From Brevundimonas sp. (GTDB lineage Bacteria > Pseudomonadota > Alphaproteobacteria > Caulobacterales > Caulobacteraceae): a stretch of DNA of 64,000 nt. Position 1 is the stretch's first letter. Each line of letters begins with the position of its first letter. Shown in pieces: positions 24,020 to 32,700 of the stretch. Where the stretch lies: positions 62,001 through 126,000 of the forward strand of contig NZ_JAIYCP010000010.1 in assembly GCF_027487935.1 (NCBI RefSeq), given 5' to 3'. A program made the position numbers and the translations under genes. Under the pieces are notes generated by a model that worked only from the letters and a program-made list of their open reading frames with translations, was not told where the DNA came from and searched no databases.

Positions 24020-25738
24020 TCAGGCCGCCAGGCCGGCGGCCTGCATCAGGCCCTTCAGCGGGGCCAGGTTCTCCGGCGCCGCCGTCAGGGTGGCGCGGCA
24101 TTCGGGCGTGCGGAACAGTTTGACGGCCTCGACCCTGGCCCGGTCGGCTGCGGGTCCCAGGGGTGCGGTCTCGCCGGCCGCAAGCCGCAGCAGGACCGGC
24201 AATCTCTGCATCAGGGGGGCCGATGAGCGGGCCACCATCATGACGATCCGGGCCTCGGCCTCGATGGTACCGCCGACCCGGCCGATGACGGCGCTGATTT
24301 CCTCATTGTCGCGCTCCGTCAGACCGCTGGCCCGGACCGCGCGCTGGAGCCCGGCCAGCGCGCCCAGCTTCTGACCAGAGGTCTGGGTGATGGATGGCGC
24401 GCGCAGCTCGTTCTCAAACCGCAAGGAGCCCACACAGGCCGAAAGCCAGCCGGCGGCAGAGCGTTTGTTGGCGGTCCCGGTGACGTTCTCGCACAGCCGG
24501 GTCAGGGCCTCCGCTTCATCCAGGACGGTGGTGCAGGGCTCGACGTAGGCGGCAACGAAGTCGGTGGTGACAATGGCCCTGGACCGTTCATTGAAGGCGG
24601 TCTGCACTTCCTCAAGGGTCAACAATCGCCCGGCGGTCATGGTCAGGGCCGTCGCCAGGCTGCGCAGGATCTCGATCTCGCCGGTGGCATCGGTGGGGCG
24701 CAGACGGCGCGGGCTCATCAGCTCCCGCAGGATCATGCGGGCCAGGGCGGCGGAGAGCAGCGGAAACTGACCCGCCTCGAGCCGGGCGCTGAGGCGCGCG
24801 GCGGGGCCGTCGATGGCCGGTATCTGCAGGGCGAGGCGGGAATTCTGCGAGACCAGGGCCTTGATCTCGCCGGGTGCCACCATGCGGACGACGGCGGCCA
24901 GGGATGCGCCCTGGTCGAGGGACGGTCCCAGCACATCGGCCAGGGGGGTCCGGAGCGTCAGCAGCTCGCACAGCAGCTGTTCGATCGGCACCATGATCAT
25001 GGCATGGGGCGCGCCCTGAAGCGGGGCCTGGTCCGCCAGGTCCATCAGCCGATCGAGGCGGGCGCGGCCACCGCGCACGTCCTTCAAGGCGCCGCAAACA
25101 ACCCCGGCCATGATGAAGGCCCGCTCCGGCTGGCCGGCCATCCGGTCGGCGATGTCAGCGATCGAACAATCCCCGAGGCCCGGGAACAGCTTGCGACGCC
25201 CGGCGCTGACGACCCGTTCCAGGGCCTGGTCGGACAGTTTCTGGTAGTAGCGTACCAGTTCATGGACCGGCCGGCCGATGTTCTGGCTCTCCGGCACGGC
25301 GACTTTCTGGATGGCATGCTGAAGCTCGACGCCCGAGGCTTCCAGCTTTTCGGCCAGATCAGGGCGGTGCAGCAGTTCGAAAGCCGTGACGCCGTGGCGC
25401 GCCAGCCAGTCCTCCAGCACCCGGCCGATCGTCTCGCGCGCCTGGGGGGTGTAGAGATCCTGCGGCACCGAGCAGCGCGGCCCGGCGTCCTGAGCGGGTC
25501 CGGCCCGCCTGGACTGGACCTCGGGCGCTCCACGCGTCAGCACGGTCATGCTCTTGAACAGCATGGTGTCCGGGTCGAGGGTTTCCCGGGTCACGCGGAC
25601 AGCGACAGCCCCGTTGCCGGCCAGCATGTCCTCGGCGGTCCGCACGGCCGCGGCGCGGTCCTCGGTCGCCATGTGGAGGCTCCAGGGGGCCGGCGCGGTC
25701 TTGCGGATAAAGACTTCGTAGTGGACGGGGCCGGCCAT
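24020..25738 (-). CDS. Large conserved protein of unknown function
   Basis: The protein has 572 residues from the ATG at 25738 (582 if the upstream ATG at 25768 is used); neither has a clear Shine-Dalgarno. The N-terminal 60 residues, starting MAGPVHYEVFIRKTAPAPW and containing AVAVRVTRETLDPDTMLFKS, form a compact alpha/beta-looking unit that I recall from other alphaproteobacterial hypothetical proteins. The rest is helical, with no membrane segment, no signal peptide and no catalytic motif I recognise. It is divergent from chvI, with only 176 bp between start codons, so shared control by ChvI is possible (inference). Confidence 0.7.
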   Translation of the reverse strand: MAGPVHYEVFIRKTAPAPWSLHMATEDRAAAVRTAEDMLAGNGAVAVRVTRETLDPDTMLFKSMTVLTRGAPEVQSRRAGPAQDAGPRCSVPQDLYTPQARETIGRVLEDWLARHGVTAFELLHRPDLAEKLEASGVELQHAIQKVAVPESQNIGRPVHELVRYYQKLSDQALERVVSAGRRKLFPGLGDCSIADIADRMAGQPERAFIMAGVVCGALKDVRGGRARLDRLMDLADQAPLQGAPHAMIMVPIEQLLCELLTLRTPLADVLGPSLDQGASLAAVVRMVAPGEIKALVSQNSRLALQIPAIDGPAARLSARLEAGQFPLLSAALARMILRELMSPRRLRPTDATGEIEILRSLATALTMTAGRLLTLEEVQTAFNERSRAIVTTDFVAAYVEPCTTVLDEAEALTRLCENVTGTANKRSAAGWLSACVGSLRFENELRAPSITQTSGQKLGALAGLQRAVRASGLTERDNEEISAVIGRVGGTIEAEARIVMMVARSSAPLMQRLPVLLRLAAGETAPLGPAADRARVEAVKLFRTPECRATLTAAPENLAPLKGLMQAAGLAA

Positions 25739-25848
25739 CAGGACACTCACACGGTGAGCCCCGAGCATGGCACCAAGGCTTTAAGCTCGCGTTGCGTTGT
25801 GAATTAAGGCGGCGCAGCCCATGTTTTACGCCGTAATCTCTCCACGAT

Positions 25849-25858
25849 GTTCTAGAAC
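25849..25858. promoter_or_regulatory. 10-bp palindrome upstream of chvI
   Basis: GTTCTAGAAC is a perfect palindrome in the 176-bp gap shared by chvI and the divergent gene, 55 nt before the chvI start. It does not match the alphaproteobacterial LexA box (GTTC-N7-GTTC). It may be an operator; this is only suggested by symmetry and position. Confidence 0.3.
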
Positions 25859-25913
25859 GGTGGGGCCTGCCGCGCGTTGAGATGGCGAATGAATCGTCTG
25901 CAAGGAGCCTGAC

Positions 25914-26618
25914 TTGGCCAACATCACCCTGGTCGATGACGACGAGAACATCGTCGCCTCCGTTTCACTGGCGCTGGAAAGCCATGGCCACAAGGTCACG
26001 GCCTGGCACGACGGTGCCTCCGGACTTGAGGCGCTGGAAGCCAGCCCGCCCGATCTGGCCATCCTCGATGTGAAGATGCCGCGCATGGACGGGATGGAAG
26101 TCCTGCGCCGCCTGCGCCAGACCTCGCAGATCCCGGTCATCATGCTGACGTCCAAGGACGAGGAGATCGACGAGATCCTCGGCTTCAACCTCGGCGCCGA
26201 CGACTATATCCACAAGCCGTTCAGCCAGCGTCTGCTCATCGAGCGGGTCAAGGCCCTGTTGCGCCGGACCGGCGCCGACGGGGCCGAGCCCGAGCCCTCG
26301 GGCGAAGGCTCCACCAAGGCGATCCGGCGCGGCAAGCTGTCGATGGATCCCGCCCGCCACGAGAGCACCTGGGAAGGCCGGCCGGTCAAGCTGACCGTGA
26401 CCGAGTTCCTGCTGCTGCAGGCCCTGGCCCAGCGGCCCGGATTCGTGAAGAGCCGCGACAACCTGATGGACGCCGCCTACGACGATCAGGTCTATGTCGA
26501 TGACCGCACCATCGACAGCCACGTCAAACGCATGCGGAAGAAGTTCCGGGTGGTCGACCCCGAGTTCGACGCCATCGAGACCCTGTATGGCGTTGGATAC
26601 CGCTACCGCGAAAGCTGA
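25914..26618 (+). CDS. chvI: Response regulator ChvI
   Basis: The 234-residue OmpR-type regulator has an N-terminal receiver with acidic pocket VDDDE (8-11), phospho-acceptor Asp52 in [13 protein letters not shown] and Lys in [11 protein letters not shown], then a winged-helix DNA-binding domain ending [18 protein letters not shown]...[33 protein letters not shown] is the ChvI N-terminus. The start is TTG at 25914, supported by AAGGAG seven bases upstream and by the family N-terminus; no in-frame ATG serves. With ChvG it controls envelope and acid-stress responses (family knowledge). Its 3' end overlaps chvG by 32 nt. Confidence 0.93.
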   Translation: MANITLVDDDENIVASVSLALESHGHKVTAWHDGASGLEALEASPPDLAILDVKMPRMDGMEVLRRLRQTSQIPVIMLTSKDEEIDEILGFNLGADDYIHKPFSQRLLIERVKALLRRTGADGAEPEPSGEGSTKAIRRGKLSMDPARHESTWEGRPVKLTVTEFLLLQALAQRPGFVKSRDNLMDAAYDDQVYVDDRTIDSHVKRMRKKFRVVDPEFDAIETLYGVGYRYRES

Positions 26619-28230
26619 TCCGCCGCTCCCGCCGGGAGAGGCTGAACCGCGCCGTCGCCTGAAACGCTTCAGCGGATCGCGGCTCGGCGGGCTGATTCTC
26701 GCGCTCAACCTGCTGAGCCTGCTGATCCTGTTCGTCGGGGCCCTGTTGCTGAACGAGTGGCAGCGGGGGCTGATCGAGTCGCGTCAGGAGACCCTGGTCG
26801 CCCAGGCCGAACTGCTGGCCAATGTGCTGGCCGACAAGGAGTACACGGTCGGCGAGCCGATGCCGCAGTTCAACGTCGAGAAGGTGCCCCTGCTGCTGCT
26901 CGACAATTTCATCCCCGCAGGCCAGCGCGCGCGGTTGTTCGACCTCGACGGTCTTCTGGTCGCCGACAGCTATGCCTTGACCGAGGAGATCCCCGGCCAG
27001 GCCCTGCCGCCCGCCCGGCCCGCCGGCTCTCCCGTCCCGCCGCCCGCGCCGAAGGTCGAGACCCGCAACGCCGCCCGGTTGGAGGAGGCCCGCTCGGCCC
27101 TCGCGGCCGAGGTGGAACAGGCGCTGGCCGGGGAACCCCAGTCGACACTGCGCCGGTCCGAAAGCGGCGACCGGGTGGTCTCCGTCTCCATTCCCGTGCG
27201 GCATGTTCAGCAGGTTCTGGGCGTGCTGACCCTTGAGGCCGGGGACGTGGACGAGACCCTGTCCGCCCAGCGCCGGGCCCTGATGCCCTTCGCCCTTGTC
27301 GCCCTGGCGGTGAACCTGCTCGGGTCGCTGCTGATGCATCTGTTCGTGGCGCGGCCGGTGATGCGGCTGTCGGCGGCGGCGGATGAGGTGCGGCTGCAAA
27401 GGGCGCGGGCCATCTCCCTGCCCGATCTGGAGGGTCGCAAGGACGAGATCGGCGACCTGGCCCGGTCGCTGGAGACGATGACCGAGACCCTGTCGGACCG
27501 GATGGATGCCATCGAGGCCTTCGCTGCCGATGTCTCGCACGAGATCAAGAATCCCCTGACCTCGATCCGCTCGGCGCTGGAGACCCTGCCGCTGGTCAAG
27601 ACTCCGGCCCAGCGCGAGAAACTGACCAATCTGCTGCAACAGGATGTGCGGCGGCTGGACCGGCTGATCACCGACATCTCCAATGCCTCGCGGCTCGACG
27701 CCGAGCTGAACCGCGACCGGCCGCGGGCCATCGACCTGACCCAGCTGCTGGCCGAGATCGTCGGCGTCTATGAGGCGGGGGTAAAGCCGGGCGAGGCCCA
27801 TGTGACCTTCACGGCCCCGGCCGGGGATCGCGTCCCGGTCATGGGCCGCGACGGGCCGCTGGGGCAGGTGTTCCGCAATCTGGTCGACAACGCCCGCTCG
27901 TTCAGCCCGCCGGGCGGGACGGTGCGGCTGTCGCTGGTCCGCGACGACCTGGACCCGGACCGGCCGATCCGGGTGCGGATCGACGACGACGGACCCGGTA
28001 TTCCGCCGGAGAATCTGGAGACGGTGTTCGAGCGGTTCTATACGGCCCGACCGAGAGGCACGGCGTTCGGGGCCAATTCCGGGCTGGGCCTGTCGATCGT
28101 GCGCCAGATCGTCGAGGCGCACGGCGGGCGGGTGACGGCCGCCAATCGTGTCGACGGCGACGGTGGTGTCGTCGGGGCCCGCTTCGAGGTCGCCCTGCCC
28201 ATGGTGCCGACGTCCGGCCGCCGGACATGA
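26587..28230 (+). CDS. chvG: Sensor histidine kinase ChvG
   Basis: The 547-residue membrane kinase has two membrane segments (about 33-58 and 230-255) around a periplasmic sensor domain of about 170 residues, then HAMP. The H-box [16 protein letters not shown] has the phospho-acceptor His318. The N-box is [18 protein letters not shown]1 is [11 protein letters not shown] and G2 is NSGLGLSIV. The periplasmic part has a Pro-rich stretch ([18 protein letters not shown]). The ATG at 26587 lies inside chvI; a longer frame to 26494 is unlikely. It ends with an ATGA overlap with hprK. ChvG is the cognate kinase of ChvI, held inactive by ExoR in rhizobia; no exoR is in this window. Confidence 0.92.
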   Translation: MALDTATAKADPPLPPGEAEPRRRLKRFSGSRLGGLILALNLLSLLILFVGALLLNEWQRGLIESRQETLVAQAELLANVLADKEYTVGEPMPQFNVEKVPLLLLDNFIPAGQRARLFDLDGLLVADSYALTEEIPGQALPPARPAGSPVPPPAPKVETRNAARLEEARSALAAEVEQALAGEPQSTLRRSESGDRVVSVSIPVRHVQQVLGVLTLEAGDVDETLSAQRRALMPFALVALAVNLLGSLLMHLFVARPVMRLSAAADEVRLQRARAISLPDLEGRKDEIGDLARSLETMTETLSDRMDAIEAFAADVSHEIKNPLTSIRSALETLPLVKTPAQREKLTNLLQQDVRRLDRLITDISNASRLDAELNRDRPRAIDLTQLLAEIVGVYEAGVKPGEAHVTFTAPAGDRVPVMGRDGPLGQVFRNLVDNARSFSPPGGTVRLSLVRDDLDPDRPIRVRIDDDGPGIPPENLETVFERFYTARPRGTAFGANSGLGLSIVRQIVEAHGGRVTAANRVDGDGGVVGARFEVALPMVPTSGRRT

Positions 28231-28658
28231 CCCCCGCCCAGCCGCTGCACGCGACCGCCGTGGCGCAATGGGCCCCCGGGGCAGGCTGGCGTGCCATCCT
28301 GATCAGCGGGCCCTCCGGTGCGGGCAAGAGCGATCTGGCGCTGCGACTGATCGGACGGGGCTGGCGGCTGGTGGCCGATGACTCGGTTCATGTCTTCGCC
28401 TCGGGTGAGGCGCTCTATGCCGTCGCCCCGGAGACGATCGCCGGGCGGATCGAGGTGCGCGGGGTCGGGATTGCAGGAGCCGGTGCCCGGGACGTCGCGC
28501 GGCTGGTTCTCGCCGTGGATCTCGGCGGACCGGCCCCGGAACGGCTGCCGGAGCCGGAGTCGCGGATGCTCGCGGGCCGGGCCCTGCCGCGTCTGAGGCT
28601 GACGGGTTTCGAGGCCTCGGCGGTCGAAAAGGTCGCGGCGGCCATTGCCGCGCTTTAA
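28227..28658 (+). CDS. hprK: HPr kinase/phosphorylase, short alphaproteobacterial form
   Basis: The 143-residue protein is the C-terminal catalytic domain only, lacking the N-terminal domain of the Firmicutes enzyme, as is normal in alphaproteobacteria. The Walker A motif is [15 protein letters not shown] (about residue 27-40), followed by LVADDSV and the [10 protein letters not shown] signature. It phosphorylates HPr on serine using ATP and reverses this with phosphate. The start ATG overlaps the chvG stop by 4 nt, so it is co-translated with the two-component system. Confidence 0.9.
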   Translation: MTPAQPLHATAVAQWAPGAGWRAILISGPSGAGKSDLALRLIGRGWRLVADDSVHVFASGEALYAVAPETIAGRIEVRGVGIAGAGARDVARLVLAVDLGGPAPERLPEPESRMLAGRALPRLRLTGFEASAVEKVAAAIAAL

Positions 28659-28756
28659 CCGGGCGCGGACTTGGGCTATTCCGGCCGGCTTGCGGTCGCC
28701 CCGAACGGGACCGGACGCGGGGCGAATTTTGGGGCGCGAGCTTTGGTAATGCCTTC

Positions 28757-29161
28757 ATGATCGGGCTGGTGATTGTCACCCACGGAGGGCTGGCCTCCGA
28801 GTTTCTCGCCGCCATGGAACATGTGGTGGGACCCCAGCGCGGGGTCGCGGCCATCTGCATCGGGCCCGAGGACGACATGGAGCGGCGTCGTCGCGACATC
28901 GTCGACGCCGCCGGGGCGGTCAATGACGGAGACGGCGTCATCCTGCTGACCGACATGTTCGGCGGCACCCCGTCCAACCTGGCCATTTCGGTGATGGAAG
29001 AGACCCGCGCCGAGGTCATTGCCGGGCTGAACCTGCCCATGCTGATCAAACTGGCCAGTGTGCGCGGCCGCGAGCCGCTGGAGGCTTGCGTCGCCCACGC
29101 CCAGGACGCCGGACGGAAATACATCTCGGTCGCCAGCTGGGTGCTCCAGGGCGAGAAATGA
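28757..29161 (+). CDS. PTS EIIA component, mannose family
   Basis: The 134-residue protein is an EIIA-Man domain with the phosphorylatable His9 in MIGLVIVTHGGLASEF and the DMFGGTPSNLA motif (about 75) near the active site. It lacks any EIIB, C or D partner nearby, as in alphaproteobacterial nitrogen-type PTS systems where EIIA and HPr act in regulation rather than sugar transport (family knowledge). It overlaps ptsH by 4 nt (ATGA). Confidence 0.92.
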   Translation: MIGLVIVTHGGLASEFLAAMEHVVGPQRGVAAICIGPEDDMERRRRDIVDAAGAVNDGDGVILLTDMFGGTPSNLAISVMEETRAEVIAGLNLPMLIKLASVRGREPLEACVAHAQDAGRKYISVASWVLQGEK

Positions 29162-29430
29162 CCGTCCTCGCGACCGCGAACATCTGCAACACCCGCGGCC
29201 TGCATGCCCGCGCCTCCGCCAAATTCGTCAAACTGGCCTCGACCTTCGATGCCGAAATCCACGTCACCCGCGACGGCGTCACGGTGAACGCCCTGTCGAT
29301 CATGGGCCTGCTGATGCTGGGGGCCGGCAACGGCAGCACCATCGACATCTCGGCCGAGGGGGCGGAGGCCGGGGCCGCCGTGGCCGGTCTGGTCGAGCTG
29401 GTCGCCCGGAAATTCGACGAGGACAGCTGA
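29158..29430 (+). CDS. ptsH: HPr phosphocarrier
   Basis: The 90-residue HPr has the His-phosphorylation loop NTRGLHARASAKFVKLA (His near residue 16) and the HprK target serine in NALSIMGLLML. It accepts phosphate from enzyme I (PtsP, not in the window), donates it to EIIA, and is modified by the adjacent HprK. The ATG at 29158 overlaps the EIIA stop and a longer frame is a shadow. It ends the chvI-chvG-hprK-EIIA-ptsH unit. Confidence 0.95.
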   Translation: MTVLATANICNTRGLHARASAKFVKLASTFDAEIHVTRDGVTVNALSIMGLLMLGAGNGSTIDISAEGAEAGAAVAGLVELVARKFDEDS

Positions 29431-29519
29431 CCGCGACGCCGTGGCGATGGTCAAACGCCGGGACCGGGTTACAGTTCGCGTGGCGACCCGTTTTGCCGGG
29501 TCTCTGACAGGGGAAGCCG

Positions 29520-31004
29520 ATGACCCAGCCCGCCGTTGATGGGCCCCGGACCGATCATGCCGCGGGCGGTGTCCTGGGGGCCCGTCTGGGTCTCGGCCTC
29601 GGCCTGGTCGTGTTTGTCGTGATGCAGGTTCTCGGGCCGCCGGCAGGTCTGGACGGCAAGGCCTGGCAGGTTCTGAGCCTGTTGGCCCTGATGATCATCT
29701 GGTGGGTGAGCGAAGCGATCCCGGTCGCGGCCACGGCCCTGCTGCCGCTCGGGCTTCTGCCGTTGATGGGCGTCGTCAAGCCGATCGAGGCCGCCGCGCC
29801 CTATGCGGATCCGATCATCTTCCTGTTCGTCGGCGGGTTCATGATTGCCGTGGCGATCGAGCGGTCCGGCCTCCACCGGCGCATCGCCCTTGGCGTCCTG
29901 AGCCGGGTCGGATCAAGCCCCGCTGCGATCGTCGGCGGCTTCATGCTGGCCACCACACTGCTGTCGATGTGGATTTCCAATACGGCCACGGCCCTGATGA
30001 TGACTCCGATTGCGGTGGCGGTCTGTGTCGCTGCAACCGACCCCGGGCCGGAACGGCGCAAACTCATGGCCGCCTGTGTTCTGGGGGTCGCCTATTGCGC
30101 CTCGATCGGCGGTCTCGGCACGCCGGTGGGGTCGCCGACCAATCTCATCGGGATGCGGTGGCTCGAGGCCAATGGCGTCGGTCTGAGCTTTCCGCAGTGG
30201 ATGATGATGGGAGTCTCCGCCATCCTGGTGCTGGTCCCGCTGACCTGGCTGCTGCTGACCCGGGTCTTCTATCGCCTGCCGCGCCATCTGGGTGACGCTG
30301 ACGCCCATGAGGCCATCCGGGCGCAAGGCCGCAGCCTGGGGCCGATGCGGGCCGCCGAAATGCGCCTGGTGATCATCTTCCTGGGGGTCGCCCTGGCCTG
30401 GATGTTCCGCGAACCCCTGGCGAAGCTGCCGGGACTGTCCGGCCTGACCGATATGGTGATTGCCATTATCGGGGCCTGCCTGTTGTTCATTGTGCCCGCC
30501 GGAAAACCTGAAAAGCCCGGCGAGGCCCTGCTGGACTGGGACTCTGCCGAGCGTATTCCGTGGGGGATCGCCATTCTGTTCGGCGGTGGTCTGTCGATGG
30601 CAGCGGCCATGGAGGCCACGGGGGTGACGCTCTACATCGGCAGCCAGATCCAGGGGATCGGCGGCCTGCCCCTCGTCGCCATCATCCTGGTCATTGTGGC
30701 GTCGACCGTGTTCGCCTCGGAGCTCGCCTCCAATGTCGCCACCCTGACGGCGATGCTGCCGGTTCTGTCCGCGATCGTCAGCGCCACGGGGGCAGACCCC
30801 CTGATCGTCGGCGTGTCGGCGACCTTTGCGGCCAGCCTCGGCTTCATGTTGCCGATCGCCACAGCGGCCAATGCCATTGCCTATGCCACCGGCGCACCAA
30901 GACAGGCCGAAATGCTGCGGATCGGATTCCTGCTGAACGTGCTGGGCATTCTGGTCATTGCCACAGTCGTGGCCCTCATCGGGCCCCGGTTGGTGGGGGC
31001 GTAG
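29520..31004 (+). CDS. SLC13/DASS family transporter
   Basis: The 494-residue protein has about 11-12 membrane segments. It carries the DASS features: VSEAIPVAATALLPLGLLPLMG near residue 60, then SNTATALMMTPIAVAV (the first SNT sodium-binding hairpin), SIGGLGTPVGSPTNLIG (about 195-215), and the C-terminal SNVATLTAMLPVL repeat of the SNT motif. These transporters take up C4-dicarboxylates, citrate or sulfate with sodium. It lies 90 bp after ptsH; it may be regulated with that operon. Its last 29 nt overlap the 3' end of trhO on the other strand. Confidence 0.9.
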   Translation: MTQPAVDGPRTDHAAGGVLGARLGLGLGLVVFVVMQVLGPPAGLDGKAWQVLSLLALMIIWWVSEAIPVAATALLPLGLLPLMGVVKPIEAAAPYADPIIFLFVGGFMIAVAIERSGLHRRIALGVLSRVGSSPAAIVGGFMLATTLLSMWISNTATALMMTPIAVAVCVAATDPGPERRKLMAACVLGVAYCASIGGLGTPVGSPTNLIGMRWLEANGVGLSFPQWMMMGVSAILVLVPLTWLLLTRVFYRLPRHLGDADAHEAIRAQGRSLGPMRAAEMRLVIIFLGVALAWMFREPLAKLPGLSGLTDMVIAIIGACLLFIVPAGKPEKPGEALLDWDSAERIPWGIAILFGGGLSMAAAMEATGVTLYIGSQIQGIGGLPLVAIILVIVASTVFASELASNVATLTAMLPVLSAIVSATGADPLIVGVSATFAASLGFMLPIATAANAIAYATGAPRQAEMLRIGFLLNVLGILVIATVVALIGPRLVGA

Positions 31005-31968
31005 ACCCGGGGACGGTCCCCGGCGGTGTCGCCGCGGCGCCGATGTGGGCGACGCCCCGCCGCGCGGCGATCTCCACCTGTTTCGCCCGTTCGAGATAGC
31101 GGGCGCGGTCGGCTTCGGTCCGGCTGTCGGCGCAACGGTCGCAAGCGACCCCCTCGACATAGCGGGGCGAGGTCCGGCCTTCGGGGCTGACCGGCATGCG
31201 GCAGCCCCGGCACAGGCTGTGGCGGCCCGGCGCCAGGCCGTGGCCGACGGCGACCCGTTCATCGAAGACGAAACACTCGCCCTGCCAAAGGCTGTCGGCC
31301 TCGGGCGTCGTTTCGAGATAGCGCAGGATGCCGCCCTCCAGATGGAAGACGTCCTGCACGCCTTCGGCCTTGAGGAAGGCGGTGGCCTTTTCGCAGCGGA
31401 TACCGCCGGTGCAATACATGGCGACCTTCGGCGGGCTCGGCCCGTCCAGCAGGGCGCGGCCCTCGGCGCGAAACCAGTCGGGGAAGTCACGAAAAGCCCG
31501 GGTATTGGGCTGGACCGCCCCCTCGAAGGCCCCGACGGCGGCCTCATAGTCGTTGCGGGTGTCGATCACGACGACGCCCGGCTCCCGGATCAGGGCGTTC
31601 CAGTCCGCGGGCGCGACATAGGTTCCGGCATGGGCGGCCGGGTCGAGGTCCGGCTGGCCCATGGTGACGATCTCGGGCTTGATCCGGACCTTCAGCCGGT
31701 GGAAGGGCATGGCCTCGGCATCTGCGAATTTGACGTCGAGGTCAGCGAAACCGGGCAGGGCGCGGATGCCCGTCAGCACACGGTCGATGGACGCCCCGGG
31801 GCCGGCGATGGTGCCGTTCAGCCCCTCACGGGCGACCAGCAGGGTGCCGCGGACGTCCGGCCGGCACAGGGCGTCGAGGTGATCGCGCACGGCGGCGCAG
31901 TCAGCGATGGTCGCGAACCGGTAGAGGGCGGCGACGCGGATGGGGGCGGATGGCGGGGCAAGGTTCAC
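30976..31968 (-). CDS. trhO: tRNA uridine-34 hydroxylase TrhO (rhodanese-like)
   Basis: The 330-residue protein is the oxygen-dependent TrhO (YceA), which makes 5-hydroxyuridine at the tRNA wobble position. The N-terminal acylphosphatase-like domain has ALYRFATI and GTLLVAREGLNGTIAG. The rhodanese domain has VVVIDTRNDYEAAVGAFEGA and the active-site loop MYCTGGIRCEKATAFLK (Cys about 180). The C-terminal Cys-rich part has CRGCRMPVSPEG and CDRCAD. The start is GTG at 31968. The open frame continues upstream through tRNA-Ala and gives a false 60-residue extension. It overlaps SLC13 by 29 nt at the 3' ends. Confidence 0.9.
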   Translation of the reverse strand: MNLAPPSAPIRVAALYRFATIADCAAVRDHLDALCRPDVRGTLLVAREGLNGTIAGPGASIDRVLTGIRALPGFADLDVKFADAEAMPFHRLKVRIKPEIVTMGQPDLDPAAHAGTYVAPADWNALIREPGVVVIDTRNDYEAAVGAFEGAVQPNTRAFRDFPDWFRAEGRALLDGPSPPKVAMYCTGGIRCEKATAFLKAEGVQDVFHLEGGILRYLETTPEADSLWQGECFVFDERVAVGHGLAPGRHSLCRGCRMPVSPEGRTSPRYVEGVACDRCADSRTEADRARYLERAKQVEIAARRGVAHIGAAATPPGTVPGSTPPPTGAR

Positions 31969-32000
31969 AGCATCACCCTGTTTCGCACTATCGGGGCTTG

Positions 32001-32030
32001 CCCTGCGAAGCGCGCCAGCGCGAAGCAGGG
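32001..32030 (-). other. Hairpin directly 3' of tRNA-Ala
   Basis: The 30 nt after the encoded CCA fold as CCCTGC...GCAGGG with an inner GCGC-rich pairing. No T-tract follows, so it may mark 3' processing rather than termination. Confidence 0.4.
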
Positions 32031-32106
<76 letters not shown>

Positions 32107-32144
32107 CCTACCCCGCCGGACGAAGGGGTGCAGGCGAGGGCGCG

Positions 32145-32173
32145 ACATAAGGGGGGCGGAGAGGGAGTGTCAA
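32145..32173 (-). promoter_or_regulatory. tRNA-Ala promoter
   Basis: On the minus strand, consensus TTGACA (32168-32173), a 17-nt spacer and TTATGT (32145-32150) form a strong housekeeping promoter. The start would lie near 32138, about 32 nt before the tRNA. Confidence 0.75.
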
Positions 32174-32287
32174 CGGGGTTGGCGTTGCCGCTACCCGGGG
32201 GCAGGGCCTGCCGTCGCGGAATCGTTGGACGGGCGACGCGGTCACGCTAGAAGCAGGACAAATCAGGTTTCGGGAGCATCGGAAATC

Positions 32288-32608
32288 ATGGCGGCGATCA
32301 TTGGTTTCATCTTCTTCGTCATTGACGCCCTGCTGGGGGTGTTCGTGCTGGCCGTCATCGTCAGCGCGATCCTGAGCTGGCTGTTCGCCTTCGATGTCAT
32401 CAACCACCGCAACCGGTTCGTGAACCAGCTCGCCTATTTCCTGGACAGGGTCACCGGTCCGGTTCTGCTGCCGCTGCGCAAGATCATCCCGTCGCTGGGC
32501 GGAATGGACATCACCCCGATCATCGCCCTGATCCTCATTCACGGGGTGCGGGTCTATCTGCTGCCTGCCTCGCACGCGGCGCTTCTGACACTCTTCGGGG
32601 CTTACTGA
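32288..32608 (+). CDS. YggT family membrane protein
   Basis: The 106-residue protein has two membrane segments (about 4-30 and 72-92), with the YggT features FVNQLAYFLDRVTGPVLLPLRKIIPSLGGMDITP between them. The ATG at 32288 is favoured over a longer frame; a GGAGC lies just before it. YggT proteins are implicated in osmotic protection and, in other phyla, in septum or thylakoid organisation, with no known biochemical activity. It diverges from the tRNA-Ala promoter. Confidence 0.9.
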   Translation: MAAIIGFIFFVIDALLGVFVLAVIVSAILSWLFAFDVINHRNRFVNQLAYFLDRVTGPVLLPLRKIIPSLGGMDITPIIALILIHGVRVYLLPASHAALLTLFGAY

Positions 32609-32700
32609 CGGGCCACCCGTCATCGGGCCTTGCGCCGTCCGGCAGGGGTCCTAAGGTGCTGCTCCGACCGGGCTTTCCGCCTGCCAGCTATCCGGACTTC

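Noticed and set aside
25849..25858. LexA/SOS box before chvI
   Set aside because: GTTCTAGAAC lacks the GTTC-N7-GTTC direct-repeat spacing of the alphaproteobacterial LexA site.
32001..32030. True terminator of tRNA-Ala
   Set aside because: The hairpin has no T-tract on the minus strand, so it is listed only as a hairpin.
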